Below, piece after piece: positions 1 through 10,524 of a DNA stretch of 64,000 nucleotides. The first letter of the stretch is position 1, and each line of letters begins with the position of its first letter. Position numbers and translations under genes: made by a program. Source of the DNA: Pinus tabuliformis (Eukaryota > Streptophyta > Pinopsida > Pinales > Pinaceae); assembly GCA_031772625.1 (NCBI GenBank), contig CM062816.1:1666265385-1666329384 (forward strand), read 5' to 3'. The notes beneath the pieces were generated by a model that worked only from the letters and a program-made list of their open reading frames with translations, did no database searches and had not been told where the DNA came from.

Positions 1-2
1 AT

Positions 3-1748
3 GTCCCAAAGCCTACTGATGCTACTCAAGCTGATGCTTGGCAAAAGAAGACCGCAAAATGTCGAAGGATTCTGTTGGAGGGCGTGAAGGATCACATTGT
101 GTCCAGCCTCCATGGAAAGGCTACTCCATATTTGATGTGGAAATCATTAACAGAATTATTCCAAAGCAAGAGCGATCAGAGGAAGCTGGCGCTCAAAGAT
201 AAACTCAGAAACATCAAATGCGAGAAGGGTGACAGTATACCCAAGTATCTCACGAAGTTCACTTAGTGTCGAGATGAGCTGGGAAGTGTGGGGGTTACTG
301 TCGATGATGAGGACTTGGTGAGCTTGGCTCTCCTTGGTCTTCCGAAGAGTTGGCATTCCTATCAGGACTCTGTCAATGGTCGGGAGAAATTGCCAGGATG
401 GGAAAGACTATGGTCAGATCTTGTGCAGGAGGAGATCAGGCAGAGTACCAGGGACGGATCTTCATCAAAGGGAGCTGATGAAGAGAATTGTGCTTTGGCT
501 GCCAAAGCAAAGAAAGGGAAGAGCAAGAAAGCTTCTCAGTCTGGTGCGAAAGGTAAGAAGCAGGATATGTCCAAGGTGAAGTGTTTTCACTGTCACCAGC
601 ACGGACACTATGCCACTAATTGTTCGCAGAAGAAGAAGAACAAGCAGGCCGCTGGATCTTCAGCAGGAGAGGCTCTAGCCTCACAGTTTGAGCTTGATTT
701 TTCATTGATCGCATGCTTGGTTTCAAGTGTGATGGGATCGGTGTGGTTCTTGGACAGTGGTGCGTCTTTTCACATGACGGGAGATAGAGATTTGTTCTCT
801 GATCTGGAGGACAAAGATCTTGGAGTGCACATCGAGATGGGCGATGATGGTAGATACAGTGCGACCGGTATCGGTACCATTTCCTTTGAGAGGGAGTCTG
901 GTAAACCCTTCGTATTAAAGGAAGTCATGCATGTTTCAGGATTGAAGAAGAATCTTATCTCAGTGGCGATGTTAGAAGACAAGGGGTATGATGTTGTTTT
1001 CAGCGAGGGAAAGGCTTTCTTATGCAGCAAGACAACTGGTGAGACCCGGAAGATAGGGGTTCGAGTGAGGAACCTCTATCAGTTGCATGTAGATGGATGT
1101 GCAACAATGGCGAGCAAGGCAGAAGGATTGGTGAGCTGGGATGATGGCGAGTTGTGGCACAGGAGATTGGGTCACCTTCACCATGGAGCCTTGAAGATAC
1201 TGCAGCAGATCACTACAGGGCTTCCTAAAGGCACACTTGCGCAGTCAGATCAATGCAAGGGGTGTACTTTGGGGAAGTTTGTGAAAGCCACCTTTCACGA
1301 GAAGGATAGTCTCGCCACGATGATCCTTGAGAGAATTCACACAGACGTGTGTGGACCTTTCTCAATTGCTTCGACAACAAAACACAGGTATTATGTGATT
1401 TTTGTTGATGATTTCTCTCGTAAGTGCTGGATCTTCTTCATGCAGAAGAAGAGCGAGACATATTCAAAGTTATATGAATTCAAAGCACTGGTCGAGAAGG
1501 AGTCAGGGAAGAAGGTGAAGGCTCTTAGGAGCGATAATGGTGGTGAATACATCTCGGACGAGTTCAAGGATTTCTGCAAGGCAGAAGGGATTCGTATAGA
1601 GCTCATAGCTCCCCATAACCCACAACAGAACGGGGTAGCTGAGCGGAAGAACAGAATGATTGTGGGTGCTGCACGGGCAATGTTGCATGATCAGGGCCTA
1701 CCCCTTCAATTGTGGGCGAAAGCATGCAATACAACAGTTTATGTGTAG
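3..1748 (+). pseudogene. Copia gag, protease and integrase (broken)
   Basis: The frame is open from base 3 apart from TAG at 264-266, and ends at TAG 1746-1748. Order: a gag domain of the UBN2 type (3-450), a CCHC zinc knuckle CFHCHQHGHYATNC (582-623), an aspartic protease with WFLDSGASFHMT (from 744), a GAG-pre-integrase HHCC finger (LWHRRLGHL near 1152, CKGC near 1255), and the integrase core with D in HTDVCGPF (about 1345), D in SDNGGEY (about 1531) and E in NGVAERKNR (about 1630). All catalytic acids are present, so only the stops inactivate it. Coding continues in the same frame beyond 1748. In related elements glutamine normally stands at both stop positions, so CAG-to-TAG changes are the likely cause. 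Confidence 0.93.
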
Positions 1749-1775
1749 AACCGTTGTCCTCATAGGATACTTGGC

Positions 1776-3791
1776 ATGAGTACACCCGAGGAGACTTATT
1801 ATGGTAAGAAGCCTGATCTTTCTCATCTGAGGATTTTTGGTGCTAACGTTTACATGCATGTGACAAAGGATGCCAGGAAGAAGTTGGAGCCGACCGCAGA
1901 GGTTGGGATATTTGTGGGGTACACTGATACGCCCCACAACTATCGTGTGTATTTTCCAGACAGTGGTAAAACTGTTGTGCGACGGGATATAAAATTTCAG
2001 GAGGAGAAAGCCATGAAGTGTTCGCTTGAGAGAGAGCTACACTTGCATGCAGATGAGGAGCTATTAGTTCCTAAGGATGAGATTCAGGACGTGGATCAGC
2101 CACAGGACGAGGTTCATGGAGTGGAAGAGACCACTCATGCAGCGCCAACCATCAGAGGGCAAAAGCGCTTGACAGAAGCTGAGCGACTGGATCAAGATGC
2201 AGAGAAAGTTGTAGGACCACCTACAGCCCAACGCAGGCAGAGACAGTCACCTGATCGGTACACTGGATACATGGCTCTTATGAGCAAGTGTGTTGTGACT
2301 GAGCCATCCTCTTTCAAGGAAGCTATGGAGGATCCCGCATGGGTAGATGCCATGGTGGAAGAGTATGATTCTATTGTCAGAAACAGTGCATGGGAGATTG
2401 TTCCTAGACCAGAAGGGAAATCAGTGGTGGGTTCGAGATGGATCTACAAAGTTAAGCAGGAAGCTGATAGGAGTGTGGAGAAGTACAAGGCAAGATTTGT
2501 TGCCCGAGGCTTTTCACAAATAGAGGGGATCGATTATGAGGAGACCTTTGCACCTGTCGCAAGGTATTCTTCCATACAGACGATTCTTGCTCTCTCAGCG
2601 CAGATGGGATGGCACATTCATCAGATGGATGTGAAGACTGCGTTCCTCAACGAAGTCATTGAGGAGGAGGTGTACATTGAGCAACTCGAAGGCTTTGAGG
2701 TCTTCAGCAGTGAGTCACATGTGTGCAGGTTCAAGAGAGCGTTGTATGGGTTGAAGCAAGCACCACGTGCTTGGTACACATGGATAGACAGCTATTTCAC
2801 AGGACTTGGATTCTCCAAGAGCGAGGCGGATCCTAACCTATACCAGATTGTGGTGGAGGGTAAGTTGCTTATCATTGTACTGTATGTTGATGATTTGATT
2901 CTAACGGGTGATGAGGTGTTGATACTGTCATGCAAGAAGGATCTTGCTACAGAGTTTGAGATGAAGGATTTGGGCCTCCTTCACTATTTATTAGGATTGG
3001 AAATATGGCAGCGCAGTGGTGGACTGTTTGTTTCTCAGGGCAAGTATGCTCGGGAGATACTGGAGAAGTTCAACATGCATGGCTGCAAACCTGTTGATAC
3101 TCCTCTTCCTGGAGGTTGGAGGAAGGAGGATGCCACTTCGGGAGAAGAAGTGGATGCCACTGTTTATCGACAGTTGGTGGGGTCGCTGATGTATCTAGTC
3201 AATACACGACCTGATATATGCTATGTAGTTAACCAGCTTTCATAAGCTATGGTTAAGCCTACCCAGCTCTTCTGGAAGGCGGGCAAGCATGTATTGCGCT
3301 ACTTGAGAGGCACATCGGGATATGGTTTGTGGTACAGATAGGAGGATGAGGTGAAGCTATGTGGCTTCACGGATGCAGATTGGGCAGGGAGCCCAATAGA
3401 CAGAAAGAGCACATCAGGAGGGGTCTTCAGTATTGGATCGACAATAGTTTCTTGGTACAGCAGGAAGTAGAGATCCGTGGCACTCAATTCAGCAGAGGCC
3501 GAGTATATGGCAGCAAGTTTGGCTGCATGTGAGGCTATATGGATGAGGAAGATTCTGGTTGGTTTGTTCGGTTCTCATTTGGATCCTACTGTGATTTACT
3601 GTGATAACCAGAGTTGCATTAAACTCTCGGCTAATCCTGTATTTCATGATAGATCTAAGCATATTGACATCAGGTACCATCATATCAGAGATTGTGTGCA
3701 GCGGAGGATCATGTTGCTTTCATACATTCCAACAGAGGATCAGGATGCTGATATTCTGGCGAAGGCTCTCACCAGGAGCAAATTCGAGTAG
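1776..3791 (+). pseudogene. Copia reverse transcriptase and RNase H (broken)
   Basis: This continues the gag-pol frame. The first part is the integrase C-terminal region; the RVT_2-type reverse transcriptase starts near 2340 (AMEDPAW, VGSRWIYKVK, YEETFAPVAR) with catalytic YVDDLIL at 2883. Stops follow at 3243-3245 (TAA), 3339-3341 (TAG) and 3468-3470 (TAG). The copia RNase H shows NSAEAEYMAAS (about 3486), CDNQSCIKL (about 3600) and DRSKHIDIRYHHIRD (about 3648). The terminal codon is TAG at 3789-3791. Length and motif spacing are normal for the family, and no frameshift is needed anywhere in gag-pol, so decay is by point substitution only. Confidence 0.93.
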
Positions 3792-3842
3792 CACCGAGGC
3801 AAGATAGGGCTTTCTGATAATCCATATCTTGTCGAGAGGGAG

Positions 3843-4919
3843 TGTTGAGATTGCAACAAGATGATGGAGCTTAGTGAAAAGAGTCACCTTCACTAAGTGG
3901 GCCCGCAGGCAAATTATGGCGCAAGTTCTATTTTTTCCAGCAGGGATGATCAGAGTATGGGTGACCACAGTGTGGGTGACCACAGCATGGGTGATAACAG
4001 TGTGGGTGACCACAGTGTGAGTGATCACAGTGTGAGTGATCAAAGTCTATTTTTAGACTGGCTGTCAAAAATAGAAAAGTCAAATATTATTGTCTCATAA
4101 TAATATTTGGACTATAAACTTGATCTTATTCTCTTGGAGCACTTCAGGATGAGCTACGGATGTGGTACATGCAGATCCCAGAAGGAAATACGTGGTTACC
4201 TATGGGATGACTAATATTTGCATGTAGGACTTCAGTTAGAACTCAAGTGAATTGAGTTTAGTGGACCAGAGGTGCAGTTGATGGAGTTGTGTTCAGTTTA
4301 GCTTTGTTAAACTGGTTGTATTTAGTCTAACTGGCAAATAGACTAGAGATGAGTTGGGTGAATTAGTTATTAATTAATTCACAAGTTATTAACTCATAAT
4401 GCAACTATAGAATACATCAGTTAACTCAGTTGCATGTCAGTGCATGTTCAGTTCAGCAGGGACAGGTGTTAGAGGATCAGATTGCTATCAGTTGTGACTA
4501 TAGTTGTGCATGATGATTTGCACAATCAAAGGGATTGAGTATGCCAATGAATTGGCCAATATCAAGAATTGTAGCCTGTGCTCACGTCCAACAAAGTGTG
4601 AGTGATTCTTTGCAGGTGAAATACGAGTTTGGTAAACCATTCTCATCAGTTCTTGAACAGGTATTGAGTTGGAGAGGCAGGCAAGCAGTGGAATAGATTT
4701 GGAGATCAGATCTGAGTTGTATTGTGTGTAACAGATGGAGCTGGTACTGGATTGCTTGTGATACGCATTGTACTTTGTAATGTTACATGGTCTCAATCAT
4801 TAATATACAGATAGTGTGGGGTTTTTAGCGAGATGCTTTCCCCGGGTTACATACTGTGTTAATGTGTGAATGCTCTTGATGTTTTATTGTTATTGATGCT
4901 GCTATATTGATGATCAACG
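3843..4919 (+). repeat. Copia 3' LTR
   Basis: The start TGTTGAGATT sits directly after a purine tract. A TATA-like ACTATAAACT lies at 4111-4120 and a copia-like GGGTTTTTAGCGAGATGC segment at 4820-4838. The end is placed at GATCAACG (4912-4919), read as a mutated copy of the TCAACA expected opposite TGTTGA. Without a second LTR in the window this right end could be off by tens of bases. Confidence 0.65.
3955..4044 (+). repeat. Six 15-bp tandem repeats in copia U3
   Basis: Six uninterrupted units of 15 bp, consensus GTGTGGGTGACCACA, lie about 70 bp upstream of the TATA-like element. The last two units read GTGTGAGTGATCACA/AAA. Position in U3 upstream of the promoter is where LTR enhancer repeats usually lie; the regulatory role is inferred. 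Confidence 0.85.
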
Positions 4920-5808
4920 TAGAGGAGCTTATGTATTGTGTATGTATTTTGCAATAGTACATGATCAGGATAATCTCTGTTGAATATGTGTTAAATTATT
5001 CAAAATTTCTACATTTAGATGACTATTTTATTTTTTTATTAATTTATTTGCTTTTTAATTTATAATTAATTTAAAGAGTTATAATTTAAGTCGTTATTTT
5101 AATATTTTCTATTAATTTATATAATTATTTATTATGAAGTTATTATAAATACAAGTCTCTTTTATATATATGTGTGTGTGTTAATTTTCATTCTCACTCA
5201 CTTCATTGCAATAATATATATAGAATAAAAATTAAAATATCTATATATATATCTATATATATATATATATTTAATTTTCTTTCTCACTCACTTCATTGCA
5301 ATAAAATATATCATGCTTTTATGCTTTTAAACTTTTGTTTTATTTATTTTTATTTTTAATTTTTTTTACCAAAATACTAATACCACATTATGATTAGATT
5401 AAATAAAATAAAAATTTATATTCACTTTTACATATTTGTTGTGAACAAAAAATTTATTTTTATTTTTCATTACATTTTCAATATGCAGTAATAAAATTAA
5501 TATTTAAATCATAATTAATTAAATACAATTAATATTTCTATATATACATAACTATTTCGATATTTATTACAAAAATATTTGGCTTACGTTATAAATAAGA
5601 ATAATGATATCATTTTAAATATAATTTATTTATATAAATATCTTATCAAAATATGAATTACCTCACAAATAACAATAATGAGATCATTTTAATAATACAA
5701 CGATGCAATATAAAATTCGAAGTTGGTTTTTTTTCCCAACTCCAATTGACTAAAATTTCATGTTGGCAATAAAATGAAATAAAATTCATGGCTACTGAAT
5801 TGTAATGT
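4920..5808. other. AT-rich spacer with a 90-bp direct duplication
   Basis: No coding region or element is recognised. A 40-bp block containing CTCACTCACTTCATTGCAAT occurs at 5181-5220 and again at 5271-5310, exactly 90 bp apart, separated by an (AT)-rich tract. The rest is low-complexity AT-rich DNA into which element A inserted at 5813. Confidence 0.6.
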
Positions 5809-5813
5809 GTAAG
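5809..5813. repeat. Target site duplication GTAAG, left copy of element A
   Basis: GTAAG directly precedes TGTTGGGTG; the identical GTAAG follows the 3' LTR end at 22618-22622. Five bases is the usual size for gypsy integration. Confidence 0.92.
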
Positions 5814-6782
5814 TGTTGGGTGTGAGATCCCCTAAGGGTAGTTTTGGGGCTTAAAGCCCATATTTTGGTCAAATTTTGTAAATCCAAGTGTAAAGACTCC
5901 GTATTTTGTGGTCTCAGAGCACATAGATGTTAAATAGTCATAGGGTTGTCCACCCTTATTTTGGAAATATAATGTTGGCTGTAAAAGATCTACCCATGGT
6001 CCGCGGACCATGGGATTGTATAAATAGAGTTAAGCTCTAAGTAGTTAGAGAAATGGAAAAAAAAAAAGAAAAAAAAAGGCATCGACATGTATGAGAGATA
6101 GCTCGGAAGTAGAAGTCTAAGTTTTGGGTGGTAGCATAGGTAGAGGCTCTGCAGCTGAGTGCGTAGAGGCCTAGAAGTCCACAGCTGAGTGCGTGGATCC
6201 CTGCAGCTGAGTGTGCATGGCAGGTCGAGTCTGTGATTGTTCAGAATTATCAATAAAGAGAAGTATTCTACAATTTTTGCGTCTTTATTTCCTGTTTATG
6301 CATCTAGTTATGTTGGGTATGAATTTCACTTATAATGCTTATATGATGCGCGAATATATGTGACTGTGTTGGTTAAGTAACACAAGTAATAACATCTGTT
6401 TATGGGAAGATAACTAAGATTTGTTAATAGGACAAGTAAGATATTTAGCGTAGTTTGGGAGATATCGCAGTTCGCTGCCCTAGTAGCGCGAAAGTATATC
6501 AACCCCAGGTTAGGGCTGCTCGAAAGCCAATTGTATCTTTTCGCGAAGGTATTGAAGGGTGGAATAAAGGGCTAAGCAACCTGGGCGCAGGCAGGTATAG
6601 CTAGGATAACTCGACGTCACAACCATCTCAAGGGTGCAGAAACTTGGTTCCAGCATCCCCCCATACTGCTTTGAGTGAGACTTCAGTCCGCGCTCTGCGG
6701 GCTGATGCCGAAAGGGCTAGTAGTGTAGGGATTTGTTTGGCTCACTAACATTGAACCTGGGTCAGGCCCCCACAAGCCAACA
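5814..6782 (+). repeat. Element A 5' LTR (969 bp)
   Basis: Begins TGTTGGGTGTGAG and ends CCCACAAGCCAACA. It contains a perfect palindrome (5993-6014), TATAAATAG at 6019-6027, AATAAA at 6252-6257, and three imperfect CAGCTGAGTG repeats (about 6152, 6182, 6204) between them. It matches 17683-18124 plus 22094-22617. Confidence 0.95.
5993..6027 (+). promoter_or_regulatory. LTR promoter of element A: 22-bp palindrome next to TATA box
   Basis: A perfect 22-bp inverted repeat with no spacer (half-site CCCATGGTCCG) ends 4 bp before TATAAATAG. The 3' LTR has the same TATA box near 17886, but the centre of the palindrome has changed from CCGCGG to CCACGA. The TATA box is clear; a role for the palindrome is inferred. 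Confidence 0.7.
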
Positions 6783-6784
6783 AA

Positions 6785-6802
6785 TGGTTCCATTGCCGAG
6801 AT
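6785..6802 (+). other. Putative primer-binding site of element A
   Basis: TGGTTCCATTGCCGAGAT starts 2 bp after the LTR end, the expected place for a tRNA primer-binding site beginning TGG. I cannot name the tRNA from sequence alone; it is not the usual initiator-Met TGGTATCAGAGC. Confidence 0.5.
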
Positions 6803-6819
6803 CAGAATCTGCATAAGAG

Positions 6820-7209
6820 ATGTTTGATGTTGTATCACTGAATCCAACTAAGAAAGAAATTGAAGGTTGGTTGGACAGAAGGATTCATGAGTTTGCAGCA
6901 CAAGAAAACAAAAAACCACGACTGTCAAAAGAACAGTGGTTGGACCGATACTTGTATACGGAGATCCACGAAATCTTTTTCGCCTCCTTTCCTATTGAGC
7001 TATACGAGTGGATCACAAAGCTAGCAGATAGCCAAGGAAGGTGGAAACTTGACGATCCTATTGTGTGGACCCCAGAGCTAGTGCGAAGGTTGGAAGCATC
7101 AGAGGATAAGATCACCCGCGTTGTCGATCATTGGCTCGATCGCATCATAGGAGGATTTGTGATTGAATTCGCGGTCAACACCTCAGTCAGCTATAGCGAG
7201 GTAGAGTGA
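6820..7209 (+). CDS. Leader reading frame of element A, unknown function
   Basis: An intact 129-codon frame between the primer-binding site and gag. The product is soluble looking, rich in Glu, Trp and Arg, without membrane segment or zinc finger (for example KEIEGWLDRRIHEFAA and WTPELVRRLEASEDK). It lies 38 bp after the LTR. It could be a separate 5' ORF, as some large plant gypsy elements have, or the N-terminal part of gag separated from it by a TGA and a shift. I do not recognise a domain. The frame is uninterrupted, unlike the rest of the element. Confidence 0.55.
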   Translation: MFDVVSLNPTKKEIEGWLDRRIHEFAAQENKKPRLSKEQWLDRYLYTEIHEIFFASFPIELYEWITKLADSQGRWKLDDPIVWTPELVRRLEASEDKITRVVDHWLDRIIGGFVIEFAVNTSVSYSEVE

Positions 7210-7274
7210 CGCTTTTTCAAAGGATCGTGAGGTAAGTACGTAAAATCTTTGAATACTTGGATTAAGATGTTGTT

Positions 7275-8743
7275 GTGCAAAAAACGGGTTATGTAGCTAC
7301 CTTGATGTTCGGGGCTATGCGAAGCAAAAGATTTTACAGAAACGAAGGAAATAAGGGTCTAGAGCATAGCCCCTTGATTTCACCTCCGCGAGGGGACGAA
7401 GAAGGGATCGCGAAGGTCTCTCCGCGAAGTGCTATTCAGTTGATAAAACAAGGATTCCCACAAAAAGCACCTCCGCCCACACCACCACTGGCTTCACCGC
7501 CAACTTCACCCGTACCGCCTCCACCTCCACTGCGAGTCAGTATGGAAAACACAGTAAAGTTTCCTTTATTCAAAGGCTTGGGAAATGAGGACCCAGACCA
7601 ATTCTGGTTCGTTGTGAGGGCTGTATGGGAAGCTCAAGGTGTTACAGATGACCATATAAAGAAAGCGACACTGGTTAGTGCTCTGCAGGATTGCGTGCTA
7701 ACCTGGTATATTAAGTACTCCAACGATAATCTGAATGCTAGAGTAGCGGACATCCAAGAAACACTAAATAGGGAATTTAACAGGCCTAAATATGAAGCAC
7801 ACTCAAAAATGGGATTCAAAGAGATTGCGATGCAACCAGGCGAGATGCCTTGGGAACTAGATCAGAGGTTGAAATGTATAATTCGCAAAGCCAACATGAA
7901 TTTGACAGATGGACAACATCGTGAGTGGTTTGTGGCTTCGCTACTACCACACTTAAGGAGTGCGTTGTCGCAACAGAAGATGACAACTCAGCTAGAGGCC
8001 TTGGAGATTGCCATGAGATAACAGGAGACTCCGATGCAGGATCCTAATATAGGAGTTCAGTAGATCCACGCGCAGCTGAAAAATCTGTGCCTTGAGATGC
8101 AAAGTCTGAAGCAGGACAAGACGGTTCGACCAGAGGTACGCGAAGAGGTGTGGTGCTTAAAATGCAGGAGTCAGGGTCATGACAAAGACCACTGCCCAGT
8201 CTTCACAAATTACCTTGCAGGAGGAGGACCAATTCCTTTAAGGTCGGAATCTCAAGCAAGACCTAGTGCAGCGCCTACTTTATGGTGCACTATCTGTCAA
8301 TAGCCAAAAAACATGTCATGGACAATTGTCACTTGCTACAGAAGTATGTGCAAGCACTGCAACAATTGTTCTGGAACTTTTGTAGTTCAGTAGGACATGA
8401 TGAGCGTACTTGTAGGAGCTATGAATTGATGATGGACAAAACTCCTACCTACAGGGTTCAGGCCGAAACACGGCCCCTTGATTAAAATGCAGGGATGGCA
8501 CGGACAAGATTTCAGGGGCGCGGACGAGGCCGAGGCAGAGGAGGACCTGGTAGAGGTCGCGGACAGTTGATTTGCTACAATTGTGGAGGATCGGGACACT
8601 ATGCCCACGATTTCACTAATCCAATGCACCCGTCGTGTAAGTATTGCACATTGTTTGATCATGAAACAGAATATTGTCCTACACTGATAGCTAGGATACG
8701 TGACAAAGGGGCGCTACCACCTCCCCCGACTCAGAACCTGTAG
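7275..8743 (+). pseudogene. Element A gag with multiple zinc knuckles (broken)
   Basis: The first frame (7275-8021) has a proline-rich segment and then a capsid-like retrotransposon gag domain (VKFPLFKGLGNEDPDQFW, LVSALQDCVLTWYIKY, QPGEMPWELDQRLK). TAA at 8019 is followed by TAG at about 8061, after which coding resumes. The C-terminal part carries several Cys-rich fingers: CLKCRSQGHDKDHC (about 8155), CTIC (8287), FCSSVGHDERTC (about 8380), CYNCGGSGHYAHDF (about 8574) and CKYCTLFDHETEYC (about 8637). An RG-rich stretch (GRGRGRGRGGPGRGRG) lies at about 8516-8565. The pattern suggests a nucleocapsid with repeated RNA-binding fingers. Several knuckles have lost a ligand, and at least two frameshifts separate the parts. 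Confidence 0.8.
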
Positions 8744-9540
8744 ATGATGAGGTATGAGCCATGCAAGGAAGATCCGAACATAAATATAGTGCTATGGAGT
8801 GGAATCGCGACGGGAGATGACAACGGGAAACAACCAGAAGATAGTACATGGGTCCGCAAGGCCATGACGAAAGAGGTTGAGTTTGATTTGGAGCACGCTC
8901 GGAAGCCTTCATGGAAGCTAAGGAAAGCTTCATTGAGGCCCCCACTTCAGGAAGAAAAGATAAGCCTAAGCCGGAAATGGACCCCTCTATGCTCACAACT
9001 TTCCTCGAAACCTGTATGAAATTACTGTGCAATAGTAAGGTTGTAAAAGGGCTACAAGAACTCATCAATAGATGCGCTAGAGCCACGCTAGGCGAACCGC
9101 GCGTAGTGCGAAAGATTGGCAAGCATAAAACAAGGACGAGACGGGAGATGAGACTGACCGCGCAAATAGGAGAGTATGAAATGGATTAGGTCATTTTGGA
9201 CCTAGGGTCAGATGCGAATGTCCTACCAAAGCAGACTTGAGAGCAAATGGGGAGACTTGCGTTGCAATGGTTTCCGATTCAGCTAAGGGTGACGAATCAA
9301 CAGAAAATCATACCCATGGGGCAGCTGTAGGGAGTGACTATGGATATTGAGGGAGCGAGCACGCTGGCAGATTTTGAAGTAATATAGATTGTTGATGACA
9401 ACAATCCCTACCCTGTACTCCTGGGAATTGACTTGCTACTGATATGAATGGGGTAATCAATCTGAAGAAGCAAAACATGATCTTTGAGAAGAAACCACTG
9501 CGAGTAATAATACCCCTGGATCCTGTTGAAGGATCGTGCT
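8744..9540 (+). pseudogene. Element A protease region (broken)
   Basis: After a linker frame (8744-9190), the retropepsin-like segment shows VILDLGSDANVLPK at about 9192-9233 and, downstream, NPYPVLLGIDLL (about 9403-9440), the pattern of the second protease motif in gypsy elements. The active-site triplet is D-L-G rather than D-S/T-G. Stops at 9187 (TAG), 9238 (TGA), 9328 (TAG) and 9385 (TAG) break it. Two of these fall where tryptophan is expected, so G-to-A change also occurs in this element. Confidence 0.7.
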
Positions 9541-9604
9541 ATACGGAACCAATCCGCAACTATGAAAGTGATGATGATCTGGACTGCATCTATAAGATAA
9601 CATC

Positions 9605-10524
9605 ATGAGACCAAGACTAGGTGAATCCCATCGCGGATGGATGGATTACGTGGGATTGCGAGAGTTCCTGCACTTCGGATTCCGACAAAGAAATAGAACA
9701 CTAGCAGAATCGGTTACACAAAGTAACTATGCTGAATTGCAACACGATGATCCGGTCGCTGCACTGTGTGTCGTCAAAGGTAAGAAATCTACCTACTTAT
9801 GATGGTTGAAATGAGGTAGATACCTTTTTGGATGCATTTGAAAGGGAGGTGCTGGAAAAGCAACGCTTCCAGGCCTTAGACTGGGTACTGTGTGCTACGC
9901 CCGCAAGATGGTGGGGTATGCACAAAGGAAGCTTTGCTGATTGGCGCGAATGTAGGAGGATGATGAGAGCACGATTTGGGAAACCTAAGATGCGATTGAC
10001 AGACAAGTATGATGGACAGGATGATTCGCGCGTGTCTGGCCAAATGGACGCAGGCCTATGGAGAAAAGCCACAACCTGAGTGGGTGCATTTGTTTTGTCA
10101 TACCCTGGATGTTAACCTGATGAATTGGTATCTAGAAATAGAGCTTCGCCATGGGACAGGTGAATGGGATATCCTACGCAAAGGCTTCATGATGACATTC
10201 AGTTTTGAGGATGGATTTGACAGTATTGATGAAGTGTTACAAGAGGTGAAAGCAGCCATCTTTAGGATACCGCATGATCCTTTAGACCTAATTCAGCCTG
10301 AATGGGCTACTCAGCTGAGTCATGTGCTGGAATGTTATAATGTAACTGCTGAAGAGGAGGATGAACCCAAATTTGCAAATATTGGAGACTATTGGGACGA
10401 CGCGACGGTGGATAAGGTTGCTGAATTAATAACACGAATATTAGGACTTATTCCTGATCAAGTTTACGGATCTGAAAGGAATAATTGGAGATATAGGAGT
10501 GATGAAGATCATGCTAAAGCCTGA
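9605..10524 (+). pseudogene. Second gag-like region between protease and RT of element A
   Basis: Three overlapping frames (9605-9802, 9828-10079, 10009-10524) together read as one protein segment with features of a capsid-type gag domain: CATPARWWGMHKGSFADW, an RRMMRARFGKPKMRL stretch, LAKWTQAYGEKPQPEWVHLF and LDVNLMNWYLEIELRHGTG. Frame changes near 9900 and 10045 split it. The region lies where gypsy elements normally have only a short protease-RT linker. It may be a captured or duplicated gag-like domain or a long family-specific linker; the assignment rests on motif style only. Confidence 0.55.

Larger units (their letters stand above)
1..4919 (+). mobile_element. Ty1/copia LTR retrotransposon, 5' end outside window
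   Basis: This is the 3' portion of a copia element: gag, protease, integrase, RT and RNase H in copia order, followed by a polypurine stretch (GAGAGGGAG, about 3834-3842) and an LTR that starts TGTTGAGATT at 3843. The 5' LTR and the gag start lie left of the window. Integrase preceding RT is diagnostic of copia rather than gypsy. The copy is dead in cis because five in-frame stops interrupt gag-pol. The family is clear; the right boundary is an estimate because no 5' LTR is available for comparison. Confidence 0.93.

Noticed and set aside
3720-4043. Minus-strand frame with repeated ITHTV segments
   Set aside because: It is a by-product of translating the 15-bp LTR repeats and overlaps copia RNase H on the other strand.
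3955-4044. CRISPR-like or satellite array
   Set aside because: Units are 15 bp, contiguous and without spacers, and lie in a plant LTR.
4980-5800. MITE or matrix-attachment region
   Set aside because: No terminal inverted repeats or target duplication were found; AT-richness alone is not enough.
5990-6253. Minus-strand frame in the 5' LTR of element A
   Set aside because: Overlaps promoter and R region of the LTR; composition is low complexity and it is not kept in the 3' LTR.
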